From NCBI GenBank assembly GCA_963930755.1, contig OZ005736.1:232776142-232840141 (forward strand): a stretch of 64,000 bases of DNA, written 5' to 3'. Under the pieces are notes generated by a model, which ran no database searches, was not told the origin of the DNA, and saw only the letters and a program-made list of their open reading frames with translations. This document shows, one piece after another, positions 11,388 through 21,655 of the stretch; positions within the stretch are counted from its first letter, which is position 1; each line of letters starts with the position of its first letter. The translations under genes were made by a program, and so were the position numbers. Source of the stretch: Eudasyphora cyanicolor. Its lineage: Eukaryota > Arthropoda > Insecta > Diptera > Muscidae.

Positions 11388-11636
11388 CGCCCATGTGATG
11401 GCAATCGCATTTCGCCTAAAATTGGAGATTGTGATTTGAAGTCGCAAAATTCATGTTCTGAATTATTTTATAATACAACAATTTGGATTTATTAAAATTA
11501 AATTATTAATAACAGTGATAAATAACTACATCCATGTGTGCATTTTATTAAAATTTAATTTTGAAGACCATTAAAATTGGAGGGGAAAATTTTTCGTTTT
11601 GCGATTTGAACTCACGCGATTGTCATCACATGGGCG
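11388..11636. mobile_element. 249-bp MITE
   Basis: Termini CGCCCATGTGATGGCAATCGC and GCGATTGTCATCACATGGGCG are inverted copies with one mismatch, flanked by TAT at 11385-11387 and 11637-11639. It interrupts the right arm of C between GAGCTAT and TATTTACAAC. No coding. Superfamily not determined. Confidence 0.85.
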
Positions 11637-12041
11637 TATATTTACAACTTTTGTGTCTTTAGCGACCCCCACTGAAATTTTCCGTCAAACATTTTCGTAG
11701 AATATTTTAATCCTTAAAAGGACTTTTTAATTTTTGGGAAAAAGGGCCAAATTGGCCCATTAAAAGGGGTGGTAGAGGGTTAAGATCTTCTACAAAAATG
11801 ATCCTCATAAAATTCCACTATGTAACTCTGACAATGAGAAACATCTCTGACATAAACCTACATCATTATTTTCATTTAGTATAATGCTACCTTCGACCAA
11901 AAAATGAAAAAAAAACTCAGACCAGCTGGATCATAAGTTTATTCTAAGAAAATGATCTACTCAAAACGCCCTTTCAGAATTATAGGGTCGCTCTTCTGCT
12001 CCAATAATTCTACAGATATCACGGCTTTAAATTTCCATTAT

Positions 12042-12955
12042 AGATTTTTATACCCTACACCACACTGTGGTACAGGGTATTATAACTTTGTGCATTTGTT
12101 TGTAACACCCAAAAGGAGAAGAAATAGACCCATCGTTTATTATACCGATCGACTCAGAATCACTTTCTGAGTTGATTTAGCTATGTCCGTCTGTCCGTCT
12201 GTCTGTCTGTCCGTCTGTGCATGTATTCTTGTAATCAAAGTACAGGTCGCAATTACGGTCCGATCTCGACGAAACTTTACACATATATTTTTTTTGGCCC
12301 AAGGACGATCCCTATTGAATTTGGTTAAATTCGGTTAAGATTTAGATATAGCCCCCATATATATGTTACCCCGATTTGACATGTAAGCGCTGAAAAACTT
12401 TATTTTATATCCGACCAGTATGAAATTCGGCAGAAAAAGGTTTCTTATTATATGAATGAACACTGTTAAATTTGGAAGAAATCGGTTCAGATTTAGATAT
12501 AGCCCCCATATATACGTTACCCCCGATTTGACATGTAAGCGCTGTAAAAATGTTATTTTATATCCGATCAGAACGAAATTCGGCAAAGAAAGGTTTCTTA
12601 TTACATGAAGGAATACTGCTAAATTCGGAGAAAATCGGTTCAGATTTAGATATATCCCCCATATATATGTTACCCCCGATTTGACATGTAAGCGCTGTAA
12701 AAACTGTATTTTATATCCGATTAGTGCAAAATTTGGCAGAAAGAGGTTTCTTATTACATGAAGGAATACTACCAAATTCGGAGAAAATCGGGTCGGATTT
12801 AGATATAGCCCCCATATATATGTTACCCCCGATTTCACATGTAAGCGCTGTAAAAACTGTATTTTATATCCGATCAGTATGAAATTCGTCAGAAAGAGGT
12901 TTCCTATTAAATGAATGAACACTTCCCGACTTTCTGCCTTTCCTTACTGGTTTTT
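12042..12955 (+). repeat. Family A repeat, copy with 153-bp subrepeats
   Basis: Begins TTTTTATACCCTACACCACAC at 12046, continues through the CTGTCCGTCTGTC simple repeat, then about four 153-bp units (agcgct at 12386, 12538, 12691, 12844), and ends CTTTCCTTACTGG at about 12953. It is inserted in the C right arm. A 195-codon frame on the opposite strand (12335-12922) is open only because the unit is exactly 51 codons long; I do not call it a gene. Confidence 0.85.
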
Positions 12956-13197
12956 GTATAAGTTGGCATGTAATTTTGCTAATTAAACCTAAAAAGCTAT
13001 AATTACAACTTTGGTGTCCTTGGCGACCCCTACTGAAATTTTCCGGCAAAAATTTTTGTAGAATATTTTAATCCTTTAATGTACTTTTTGAAAGGACTTT
13101 TTTATTTTTTTCGAAAAAGGGCCAAATTGACCCATTATCCTTATAAAATTCCACTATGTAACTCTGACAATGATAAATCTCTCAGACATTAACTTAC

Positions 13198-14248
13198 ATC
13201 ATTTTTATACCCTACACCACACTGTGGTACAGGGTATTATAACTTTGTGCATTTGTTTGTAACACCCAAAAGGAGAAGAAATAGACCCATCGTTTATTAT
13301 ACCGATCGACTTAGAATCACTTTCTGAGTTGATTTAGCTATGTCCGTCTGTCTGTCTGTCCGTCTGTGCATGTATTCTTGTAATCAAAGTACAGGTCGCA
13401 ATTATGGTCCGATCTCGACGAACTTTACACATATCTTTTTTTGGCCCAAGGACGATCCCTATTGAATTTGGTTAAAATCGGTTCAGATTTAGATATAACT
13501 CCCATATATATGTTAGCCCCGATTTGACATGTAAGCGCTGTAAAAACTTTATTTTATATCCGATCAGTATGAAATTCGGCAGAAAGAGGTTTCTTATTAT
13601 ATGAATGAACACTGTTAAATTTAGAAGAAATCGGTTCAGATTTAGATGTAGCCCCCATATATACGTTACCCCCGATTTGACATGTAAGCGCTGTAAAAAT
13701 GTTATTTTATATCCGATCAGTGCGAAATTCGGCAAAGAGAGGTTTCTTATTACATGAAGCAATACTGCTAAATTTGGAGAAAATCGGTTCAGATTTAGAT
13801 ATAGCCCCCATATATATGTTACCCCCGATTTGACATGTAAGCGCTGTAAAAATGTTATTTTATATCCGATCAGTGCGAAATTCGGCAGAAAGAGGTTTCT
13901 TATTACATGAAGGAATACTGCCAAATTCGGAGAAAATCGATTCAGATTTAGATATAGCTCCCATATATATGTTACCCCCGATTTGACGAAATTCGACAGA
14001 AGGAGGTTTTTTACATGAATGAGTATTCAGGGAAGATCGTTTCAGATTTATATTAAAGCTCCATATATATGTTCCTCCTGATTTGGTATCAAACCGCTAT
14101 AGAAGTTGTATTTTACTTCCGATCATTAAAATTTCCCAGAAAGATGTTTCTCAATTTAGGAACGAATATTGCTTAATTTAGCGATTATCGTTTCAGAATT
14201 AGATAATATGTTTCTACCCATTTACGAATTATTCCAAATTATTATGGC
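13198..14248 (+). repeat. Family A repeat, second copy in C, 3'-truncated
   Basis: Starts TTTTTATACCCTACACC at about 13202 and holds about four 153-bp units before the 3' segment (TTTAGGAACGAATATTGC) that matches 480-600 in reverse. It stops at ATTATTATGGC (14248) without the closing hairpin. Its long opposite-strand frame (13472-13924) has the same periodic origin as in the previous copy. Confidence 0.8.
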
Positions 14249-15229
14249 TAATCTTTCTCTTCGTATGGGCTGCGGTGCACTGAGCCAAAAATTAACCTTA
14301 TATAAGGTTAACTTAACCATAAATAAACATGATTATATAAGGTTAATTTATATAACCTTATATAATCATGTATAAGGTTACGTTATATAAGGTTAATTTG
14401 AACATTTTCTTGTTGACTGGTATTTAACAACAATAATATTTAATTTAACTATTCCATGGTTGAATTTTTTAACCATGAAAATTGTTAATATTAACATTTC
14501 ATAGTTAATTTATTGAAGCAATGTATGTTCAATTTAACAATGAGATTGTTAATATTATTAACTATGAAGATTGTTATTGAAACATTTGTTAATGTTTAAT
14601 TTAACTATTTAGTGATTACTTCATGTAACCAGAAACATAGTTGTTTCAATAATTTTTAATATTTATATAAAATAAAACAAGAAAAAATTAACTTTCGCAT
14701 TTTTATTTTTTATTTTATTTACAAAATATATGTTAATATATATGTATGTATAAGAAACACCTGAAAAGAAAAAAAACAAAAAGGTTAGAAAATATAAGTA
14801 TAAATGTAAAAAAGGGTGCAATTCTAAGAAGATCTTTTGACTTTTTACCTAAATTCTGTAGTTCAAAGAGCATAAGCATTTACCGATGGGCTGATCTGAT
14901 GGAAAAATCTGCTCTGTGACTATAAGTTAATGCCTACGTTTCTGTGCTTGACCAACATGTGATCAGTCCCCGCTCAAAAGGTGCCGTCCACGTAAACTCC
15001 CTGAATCTTTCGATTATTAAGGGCCCAGGACGGTTAGGCACTGAGTTTGGGGTACTGAGCTTAGTCCGATCTTACGGCAAACTTATAGGAGAGAGGAGAT
15101 TAATAACAAAGGCAATCTGATAGAAAGCCGATGTCCCACCAAAATCATAATCGGAATAGATATAAAAATCAAGGATTGGGTAAGTCAATGGATGATTCTT
15201 CAAGGAAGTGCACTGAATTGTATATTAAA

Positions 15230-15590
15230 AACAAGTAAGAAAGTTTCAGTCGGGTAAACCGACCAAGGTATAGTTGTTATTAAAGAATCAATATTTCACT
15301 AAATGTTAGCCCTTTGTGGACCAATATGGCCCATCTTTGAACTTAACCGGAGATAGAAAAAAATATTACCGTATACCAAATTTGAAGTGAATCGGTTACT
15401 CTTTTCGAGAGTTATCGTGCGCACTAGCCAGCAGACAGACGGACGGACATATCTCATTCGACTTAAAATGACCCAAAACTAATATGCGCTGAACATACTT
15501 AGGGTCTTAGATCACTCCTTCAATGTGTTACACTTTTGGCCCGTTGCAAATGATATATACCCTCGTATTACTAAAGTGAGGGTATAAAAA
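15230..15590 (+). repeat. Hairpin-ended dispersed repeat, family F
   Basis: Begins ACAAGTAAGAAAGTTTCAG with the GTCGGGTAAACCGAC hairpin and ends at ATACCCTC...GAGGGTATAAAAA, also a hairpin. The interior has CAGACAGACGGACGGACAT. Related copies are at 46263 (+) and 52480-52745 (-). In reverse it has the same end architecture as families A and B. Confidence 0.75.
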
Positions 15591-15812
15591 AACAAATGTA
15601 TGCATGCATACCACTTTTCCTGTAATTACTTCGCACACTACAACTAGTATTGGTACAGCTTATCAACAGTTTCTAGTATTGGCACAACTTACCAACAGAT
15701 TCAAGGCCGGACTCCCAGCACAAGCAACCGCAAGCCACAGAAAAAGAAACAACTGAAAAGAAAAACAAAAACATCGTTTATATGTATGTATGTAGGTATT
15801 ACGAAAGCACTT

Positions 15813-16897
15813 CCCAGCGGTAAAATGGTCCAGGCCTTCTAGGCATCAGGCCTGATAGAAGGGCTTCCAACACCTTCTATTGGAAGGCACGCATGCCTTC
15901 TTTATGAAGGCCTGAAAATGTGCAATCTCTCACTTCTAAAAAAGTAACCGTGCCTCCTGCTCCCGTCTTTTTTCAAACATGTCTAACGCCTTCTAAAAGA
16001 TGTCAGAGAAAAGTCGTTCTTCATGGTCAGCAGTCAAATTGAATTATTGACAACCACCGCCGATATATGTTCATATATTGATGCGTTTCGTTCTCCCTCT
16101 CTCTCAAGTTTTTGCATATGTCGAACAATTTACACTCTGCCTTCCTTCTCCCGTCTTTTATCAGGCATGATTCTGTCCTTCTAAAAATATATCATATCGA
16201 AGGTGTTTAGCACACAACATTTAAATTTTGTGTGAACATAACCATGCATGATAAACGATGGAAGAGGGATGGCAGAGTGTTCACCAATTCGTTCTCCCTC
16301 CCTCAAGTTTCTCATGTATGAACTTTGTTGCTACTGCGAGAGTTCAAAACCAGTTTTATGCAAAAAAAAAAGAAATACCGCTACACAAATTGAAATGTGA
16401 AGGTGAAGACAATTAAAATTAGCAAACAATTAGTCGTTGCAAAGGTTTTGTAGAGTTCAGTTGGTTTGTGTTTTTGATAGATTAAGATAGATTGTTATCA
16501 AAATTATTCTATATTATCTTTGCGAACTCCTATATTATGCATTTGAAGTGCTGAATGTGGCATTCATTTAAAATACATTATTTGGTCTGCATTTTGATTT
16601 ACTGTAGGACTTTCCTTCGAAGCTGTACATCAGACGTAGATCAGACCTTCATTTCGAAGCTCTAAATCATACCTTCATTTCGAAGCCCTTCTTAAGACCT
16701 TCCTTTCGAAGTCCTATATCAGACCTTCATTCGACAATCTTTTGTTAGTCATGATTTTTACCGCGAGAAGCAAGGCCTGGCCTCGCAATGTCACTCCATG
16801 TAAAAAAGAAATAAAGATTGAATGCGGCGGCCAGGCCTCGTGGCTCTTAAATCAGGCCTGATAGCTTGCCGCCTAAGACCTGATTTTTACCGCTGGG
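15813..16897. mobile_element. Non-autonomous DNA element G (CCCAGCGGTAAAA termini)
   Basis: A 13-bp perfect inverted terminus, CCCAGCGGTAAAA at 15813-15825 and its complement at 16885-16897, encloses about 1.1 kb. Interior GGCCTTC / GAAGGCCTGA stretches near both ends make imperfect local hairpins, and repeated TTCCTTTCGAAG... motifs occur at 16615-16740. No coding region recognised and no clear target duplication. The CAG-type start resembles hAT MITEs, but the class is inferred. Confidence 0.65.
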
Positions 16898-17766
16898 TTC
16901 TTACAACATATGTATGTATGTACATTTAACAGTATCAACATCGCACAACCAAAAAAACTAACGTATGTATGTACGGCGTAGCAGCCACAAGTGTTCAAAC
17001 GAAAAGACAAGATGAACACATACCCACACGTACACATCACTTCTCTCCGTATGTTTGCTTGCTGCTGCATATACTTACGTACATACATTGTTGTTGGTTG
17101 TTTTTTCATGCTCAGTTAATGCGACAGCGTGTACATATTTTTCTCCACTCTTAACCACTGAATTTCACAATTTTAATGTCATAATTACAAAAAATAATAT
17201 TAATATTACATTCGCCTTTACTATAATTAAACAGGCACAAAACACTATTAACATTTTTAACACACATATTTTATTATTTCACTTTTTAAATACACATATG
17301 TACATACATACTTATGAATGTAGTTCTTTACAAAATGTTTTACCACTTACCTCTATACCAACAGCTTCCGACACCAGCACTACTCCCATCGACTATTCAA
17401 CACCAACTGAGCTCCCGCACTCCATCAAGCATCGAAGCTAGCATTTTGTGGTGTTTTGAATGAGCGAGAAAAATTCTCTTATGACGACAGTCGTATTCGT
17501 TTCAACTTCGTTTAACTTAATACTCAACTTCGTTTAACACAAAGCAGTTGAAAAACGTCGACCACAACAGACCCGAATTGTTGTTTATCTCGCACATTTT
17601 TCTGCCTCTCTCTCAAAAAAACCAACCATATATAATGTTAACTTGACCATTTTTCATGTACATTTGAACTTATATAAGGTTATTTTTGTCTTCGTAATCA
17701 AACATTTACCATGAAAAATTTAACCAGACACATGGTTAAAAAAATCATTGTATTTTCGGCTCTGTG

Positions 17767-18580
17767 TGGTAAATACATTACTGGACGTGGTTATTTTTGA
17801 GTCGAAATACAAGAAGTAAGAAATATCTCCTATTGATTTGGGAGAAGCTAGGCCTCTTAGAGCTGGTGTTTTAAAGTTGAACCTTGTCGAATTATTGGTT
17901 TAGCAAACACGACATCGCAATATGAGGAGCTGAGCTATCAAGTAATTGTATTTGCCATACCATTTTGTAAAATAGTTTGAATTCTATAATATTACAGACA
18001 CAAATATGTTTTTATGCCGGAGAATATCCTAGTTACAAATCAATAACGGTTTAAAGACCAATATGTTGTGTTTTATTCAAAACTGTTACAACAATTTATA
18101 TTATATTAACATTACAATAAATTTCGAATATTTTTGCTGAAGATGGTTTTTATTACTCCAATTTGCATAAACACATTTCCTCAGGACATGTTACAATGAT
18201 ATTTACAAATATGTATTAATATCAAAATTAAATTCGAAATTTAACATTTAACCTAGTCCCCCACCTTTATAAGTCTATACAGGAGTTTCAATGATTCAAA
18301 ATCTGCTACCCTTAAACAAGCCTTTTTCACAATTTAGACGTAAATCGAATATTATTTTATATTTGATAAAGTCGTAAAATTTCTGAAAACTGCAATATCT
18401 GAAAATGATTTGCAGTTATATCAAACGAAAAGAAGAATTTAAAAAACAATCTTAGTAATAGAATTTACCAAAACTAATATTAATAAAATGTAGGTATGTA
18501 AATATTTCTTACTCATAAATTAAGACTTTTTCACATCAACAGTTTTGAGTCGCTTCGAAATTATTTAATATGACATATCG
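17767..18580. other. AT-rich stretch, no gene recognised
   Basis: No supported ORF. Around 17997-18060, TGCCGGAGAATATCCTAGTTA and nearby bases weakly resemble the end of the 485-bp D unit (CCGGGAGAGTATCCTAGTTA), a possible diverged single copy. Confidence 0.45.
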
Positions 18581-18909
18581 TTAGCTAAACATGCAAATAT
18601 GCAGTCTAGTTTCAAAAAGTTTTCAGAAGAAAGAACATTTTTTTTAATTGTTTCTATTTTAAATAATTTTATTTCTGCAAATACGCGAATGGACTTTTAT
18701 TTGTTCCGCTTAAATATCAATAATTATAATTATCCGTTTTTATACCGACTTCACATGTTTTGCATTTTTGCGTGAACTTAGAATATTTGCATAACACTGC
18801 ATGAAGGGGAAATACAGCATATTTGTTTGGTGTTTTCTTTTTTCTATCATTCTATACAAAATCTCAATTTTCATAAAATTGGATCCATCATATTTGCGTG
18901 TTTAGCTAA
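18581..18909. mobile_element. 329-bp MITE (family L)
   Basis: Inverted ends: TTAGCTAAACATGCAAATA at 18581 and its complement ending at 18909, with one mismatch. A related partial copy lies at about 51166-51408. Both have a conserved TATCATTCTAT / ATAGAATGATAGA interior and TTTGCAT motifs. No coding. Confidence 0.7.
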
Positions 18910-19285
18910 TTATATTATATTTAATGCACAAAATAACTGTTTATTTATTCATTATGGGAATATTTGCAATTTACTTCGACAGTGACGTTCGATTGATTGT
19001 TCATTGTTTTTCGAATTTTCCGCCTTCGGCTTTTATTTTCTTAAAAAATTACGCACATGTTCGGTCCTTTTGCATTGCTTTTGTCAAAGTACTGAATTTG
19101 TAAACTCACACAAACTTTGAATGTCCGAAAGAGACTTTCCCTGCAGGTAAAATCATTTCTAGTTGCGTATTGTACCAGTCATAATCTAGTTGCATTTTGA
19201 CCTATTCAAACCAATTCGCATCTCTGCCTCAAAAACGGCACGTTCGTCTCTCTGCTGTTAGCAGCAGAAAAATAAGCAAAAACTA
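18910..19285. other. Unclassified sequence upstream of the DUF4806-like region
   Basis: AT-rich with a few short frames. CTGCAGGTAAAAT at about 19141 could be a splice donor, but no open exon supports it. Confidence 0.4.
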
Positions 19286-20280
19286 CCCAGTGGTAAAAAT
19301 TATGGAGTACTTTGCAAATCATGGATGATATCATGGGAAACATCCGAAGAAAATCAAAGTACTTTTTAACGAAGCCGTAATGTACAGATTCAAGTACGTT
19401 TGAATTCCCCTTACGAAATCATAGATGATAACCACATACGAATATCTCATATTTTGTAATTTTCTACTCTGCTTCTTTTTTCGTGATGTTCATTTGCTTT
19501 GCCACATTACAAACGTACCTTCGCTAATAAGCATTAAGGAATGTGGTGATGCAAAATGTTTTTCTTTTTTTGTCTTTGTTGTAAAAAAAGTAACTGTAAA
19601 ACATTCTAACATTCTTTGTTTTCGAATTTTTGTGTTATTTATTTGCAAAGTCCATTCTTGTCGTGACGGTTGTATAAAGTGGTTGGTTTGAAAGTGCGGA
19701 AGAATTTCTGAGTAAAATAAAATTTGTGAAAAGGTGTTATTTTAAGGTAATAATAATAAAAATAATAAAAAAAATTGTTAATACTCGTTGGTGGCCATAA
19801 TAAAAACCATATGCCCTCGAGGTGGATTATGTGGAAACTTTAGCAGACTATTTTCTGACGAAATAGTACTTGGATACATCTATGATGGTATGAATTCGAA
19901 GAAGGCATTTAAAAGTCTGCAGACATTGAATAATGCAATTTTCGGTAAGTGCCAGGTATATTTATAGTTTTAATGTAATACTAAATTAATTATATTTTAT
20001 TTGTTTTCATTTACAGAAGTGGTACAATATGAGGGGTACACAGATCAATATTACATAGCAGATTTGCGAAAATGCTTCAAAAATTATATAGGAAGACACT
20101 TCCGCAAAGTTTGTGTAGACAAAAAGAAATCTATAAACTAAATTAGAATAAAAAAATCTTTTTAAATTATTTATTTGTAGCATATTTCTAGGAGGAAAAA
20201 ATAAAACACCCATTTGTATCTCATTACAAAATAAGCGAGGCTGTCATGGGGGGTTATGACTGACACGCTATACCACTGGG
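19286..20280. mobile_element. Possible small element bounded by CCCAGTGGTA inverted repeats
   Basis: CCCAGTGGTA at 19286-19295 is matched by TACCACTGGG at 20271-20280, close to the termini of element G. The 995-bp segment contains the DUF4806-like exons. Doubts: similarity of the two ends stops after 10 bp, no target duplication is visible, and the right end is also part of a local hairpin (CGCTATACCAC / GTGGTATAGCG, 20266-20297). Confidence 0.35.
19791..20141 (+). CDS. DUF4806-like C-terminal region, two exons (19791-19944, 20017-20141)
   Basis: An open frame runs from about 19782 to 19944, then a 72-bp intron with canonical ends (GTAAGT at 19945, TTTACAG ending 20016), and the frame continues to TAA at 20139-20141. 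AATAAA follows at about 20147. The joined product has a SDEIVLGYIYDG motif, then an AFKSL motif, an LNNAIFEV helix and a basic tail. This pattern matches my memory of DUF4806, a domain of unknown function common in insect proteins, many repetitive. The start is missing: no in-frame ATG lies upstream in this exon, and no sure acceptor is seen, so it is 5'-incomplete or a relic. The spacing to inverted repeats suggests it may travel with a transposon. Confidence 0.6.
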
Positions 20281-21655
20281 TCACTGTGGTATAGCGATCT
20301 CATTGATATTAGTTCAGCAGCTTTTAGAATAGCGTAAATTTCTGCTTGAAAATTGCTACACTCATGTCTTAACTTGTATTTATGATTCTCGTATATCCAA
20401 CTTCTCGCAGAAAATGCCACATCCCGTTCCACTAACCATTTTTGATCCATCCATGTTAATATTCCCCTATAAATGTTTCACTCGTTGTGTATTCCGTCTA
20501 GGGTTGAATATCCTCATAGTTATGTAACTTGGTATGTCTTACTTGTACCCTGCCTAACAGGCTCAACTCACCCAGTCTTAGAAGTACCATTTCCGCAGTT
20601 CCCTGTATGAAAATATCTAGAGGCGTGACATTCATAACAATTTCAAGGGCTGTTGTAGCAGTGGTTCTCATCGCTCCCGTGAGGTGAATCAATGCTACTC
20701 TATTTATCCTGCTTAATTTTCTCGAATGTGTCTGAATATTTGTTATCGGCCACCAGACATGGCACCCATACGAGACAATTGGTCGGACTACCGCTGTATA
20801 TATCCAGTGAAGAAGTTTTGGTTTCATTCCCCATTTCCTCCCCACTAGTTTCTGACAACCATATAGTGCCGCAAACGATTTCTTGACTCTTTCATTGGTG
20901 TTCTCAATCCAGTTAAGCTTTGAATCCTCCTAGTGAAGGTTTTGTAAAGACTGATGTCTTACTATTTCTCGTAAAAAGTAATAATTCTGTCTTTGTTGGA
21001 TTTACTCCTAATCCGCATTTGCGTGACCATTCTGATAGGATGTTCATGGCCCCATCCATGATATCAGAGATGGTCTGTGTGAATTTGCCTGAAGTCATGC
21101 TATTTATGTTATCTGATAGCATGACTGATAGCCAATCGATGATGTAGTTTTTTACCTCTGTCTTATGCAGTGATGCAATGAAGGCTTCTATTTTTGTGTT
21201 ATTAAAAAAAATGTCCCATGATTTTTGTAACATACAGGGGTAAATACCATCCATACCCAGCGATTTATAAGGTCCAAAACTGTCAATTGCCCATTTTACT
21301 CTGTTTGGTGTGACGATCCTATATATATCCTCTCTATCTTAGGAGTTATTCTTACCAGTTACTTTGTCTCATATTACCCCAATCTCACAACCTGGGAAAT
21401 GGGTTAGAAGTAAGAGATCGATTGTTTCATCCACTGTATTTGTCCAGTTTCCGTCTTCTTTCTGTAGGTTACCGTCGAAGTGTCGCTGTTTTGATAAGAA
21501 TTTGCGCAATCTGGCAGTGTCTTTAATGTTTGACAATTCTTCTATTATTCTTACGAATTCTATCCTCTTGGCCTTTCTAGTTTCTTTTTTATATTCCTTA
21601 AGACTCGTTTCGCACCGGATAGCGCTCAGAGTTTTGACGTAGTTGGAGGCTGTTA
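20281..21655 (-). pseudogene. LOA/R1-type LINE fragment: RT and start of RNase H
   Basis: Read on the minus strand from 21655 leftward: an N-terminal linker of ORF2, an RT block with MDGIYPCMLQ (fingers) and an internal deletion, then KCGLGVNPTKTELLLFTR, then KWGMKPKLLHWIYTAVVRPI (thumb), and finally RHECSNFQAEIYAI of RNase H, where it is cut off at 20281. Frames shift several times. The motif set is that of RNase H-bearing dipteran LINEs related to LOA/Bilbo. It lies tail-on to the DUF4806-like segment and head-to-head with the plus-strand copy at 21656. Confidence 0.8.

Larger units (their letters stand above)
6243..13200. repeat. Large inverted repeat / foldback-like complex (family C)
   Basis: The left arm (C+: 6243-6884, 8442-8663, 10883-10950) and right arm (C-: about 11310-12041, 12956-13197) are inverted copies around a centre of about 350 bp (10951-11309). 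The repeat unit is about 450-500 bp, with landmarks GGTCCAGCTGGTCTGAG, GTCAGAGTTACA, GGGTCGCCAAGGACACC and TAATGTAAATTTAAA, and each arm holds about two units. Tandem units inside long inverted repeats resemble Foldback or Galileo-type TIRs. The arms are broken by a LINE, the 485-bp array, a MITE and A copies. No transposase is visible. Confidence 0.7.
14278..17766. mobile_element. Palindrome-rich composite element E (putative DNA transposon)
   Basis: The two edges are inverted: CACTGAGCCAAAAAT at 14278 and ATTTTCGGCTCTGTG ending at 17766. Both subterminal zones contain TTAACCTTATATAAGGTTAA-type palindromes and TTAACCATG motifs (14295-14640 and 17630-17745). The interior holds an F repeat, the G element and no recognisable transposase. 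No clean target duplication was found, so the boundaries are tentative. A CAC start could suggest a CMC- or Transib-like element, but this is inference only. Confidence 0.5.

Noticed and set aside
15781..16950. TATGTATGTA microsatellites either side of G as a target duplication
   Set aside because: TATG/TATGTA repeats are common in this DNA and the bases directly next to the termini do not match.
17340..17450. Minus-strand GAGGTAAGTGG, a perfect splice donor after a GC-richer stretch, suggesting a host first exon
   Set aside because: The upstream ATG frame stops quickly, no acceptor or second exon is identifiable, and the site lies inside composite element E. Kept only as a possibility.
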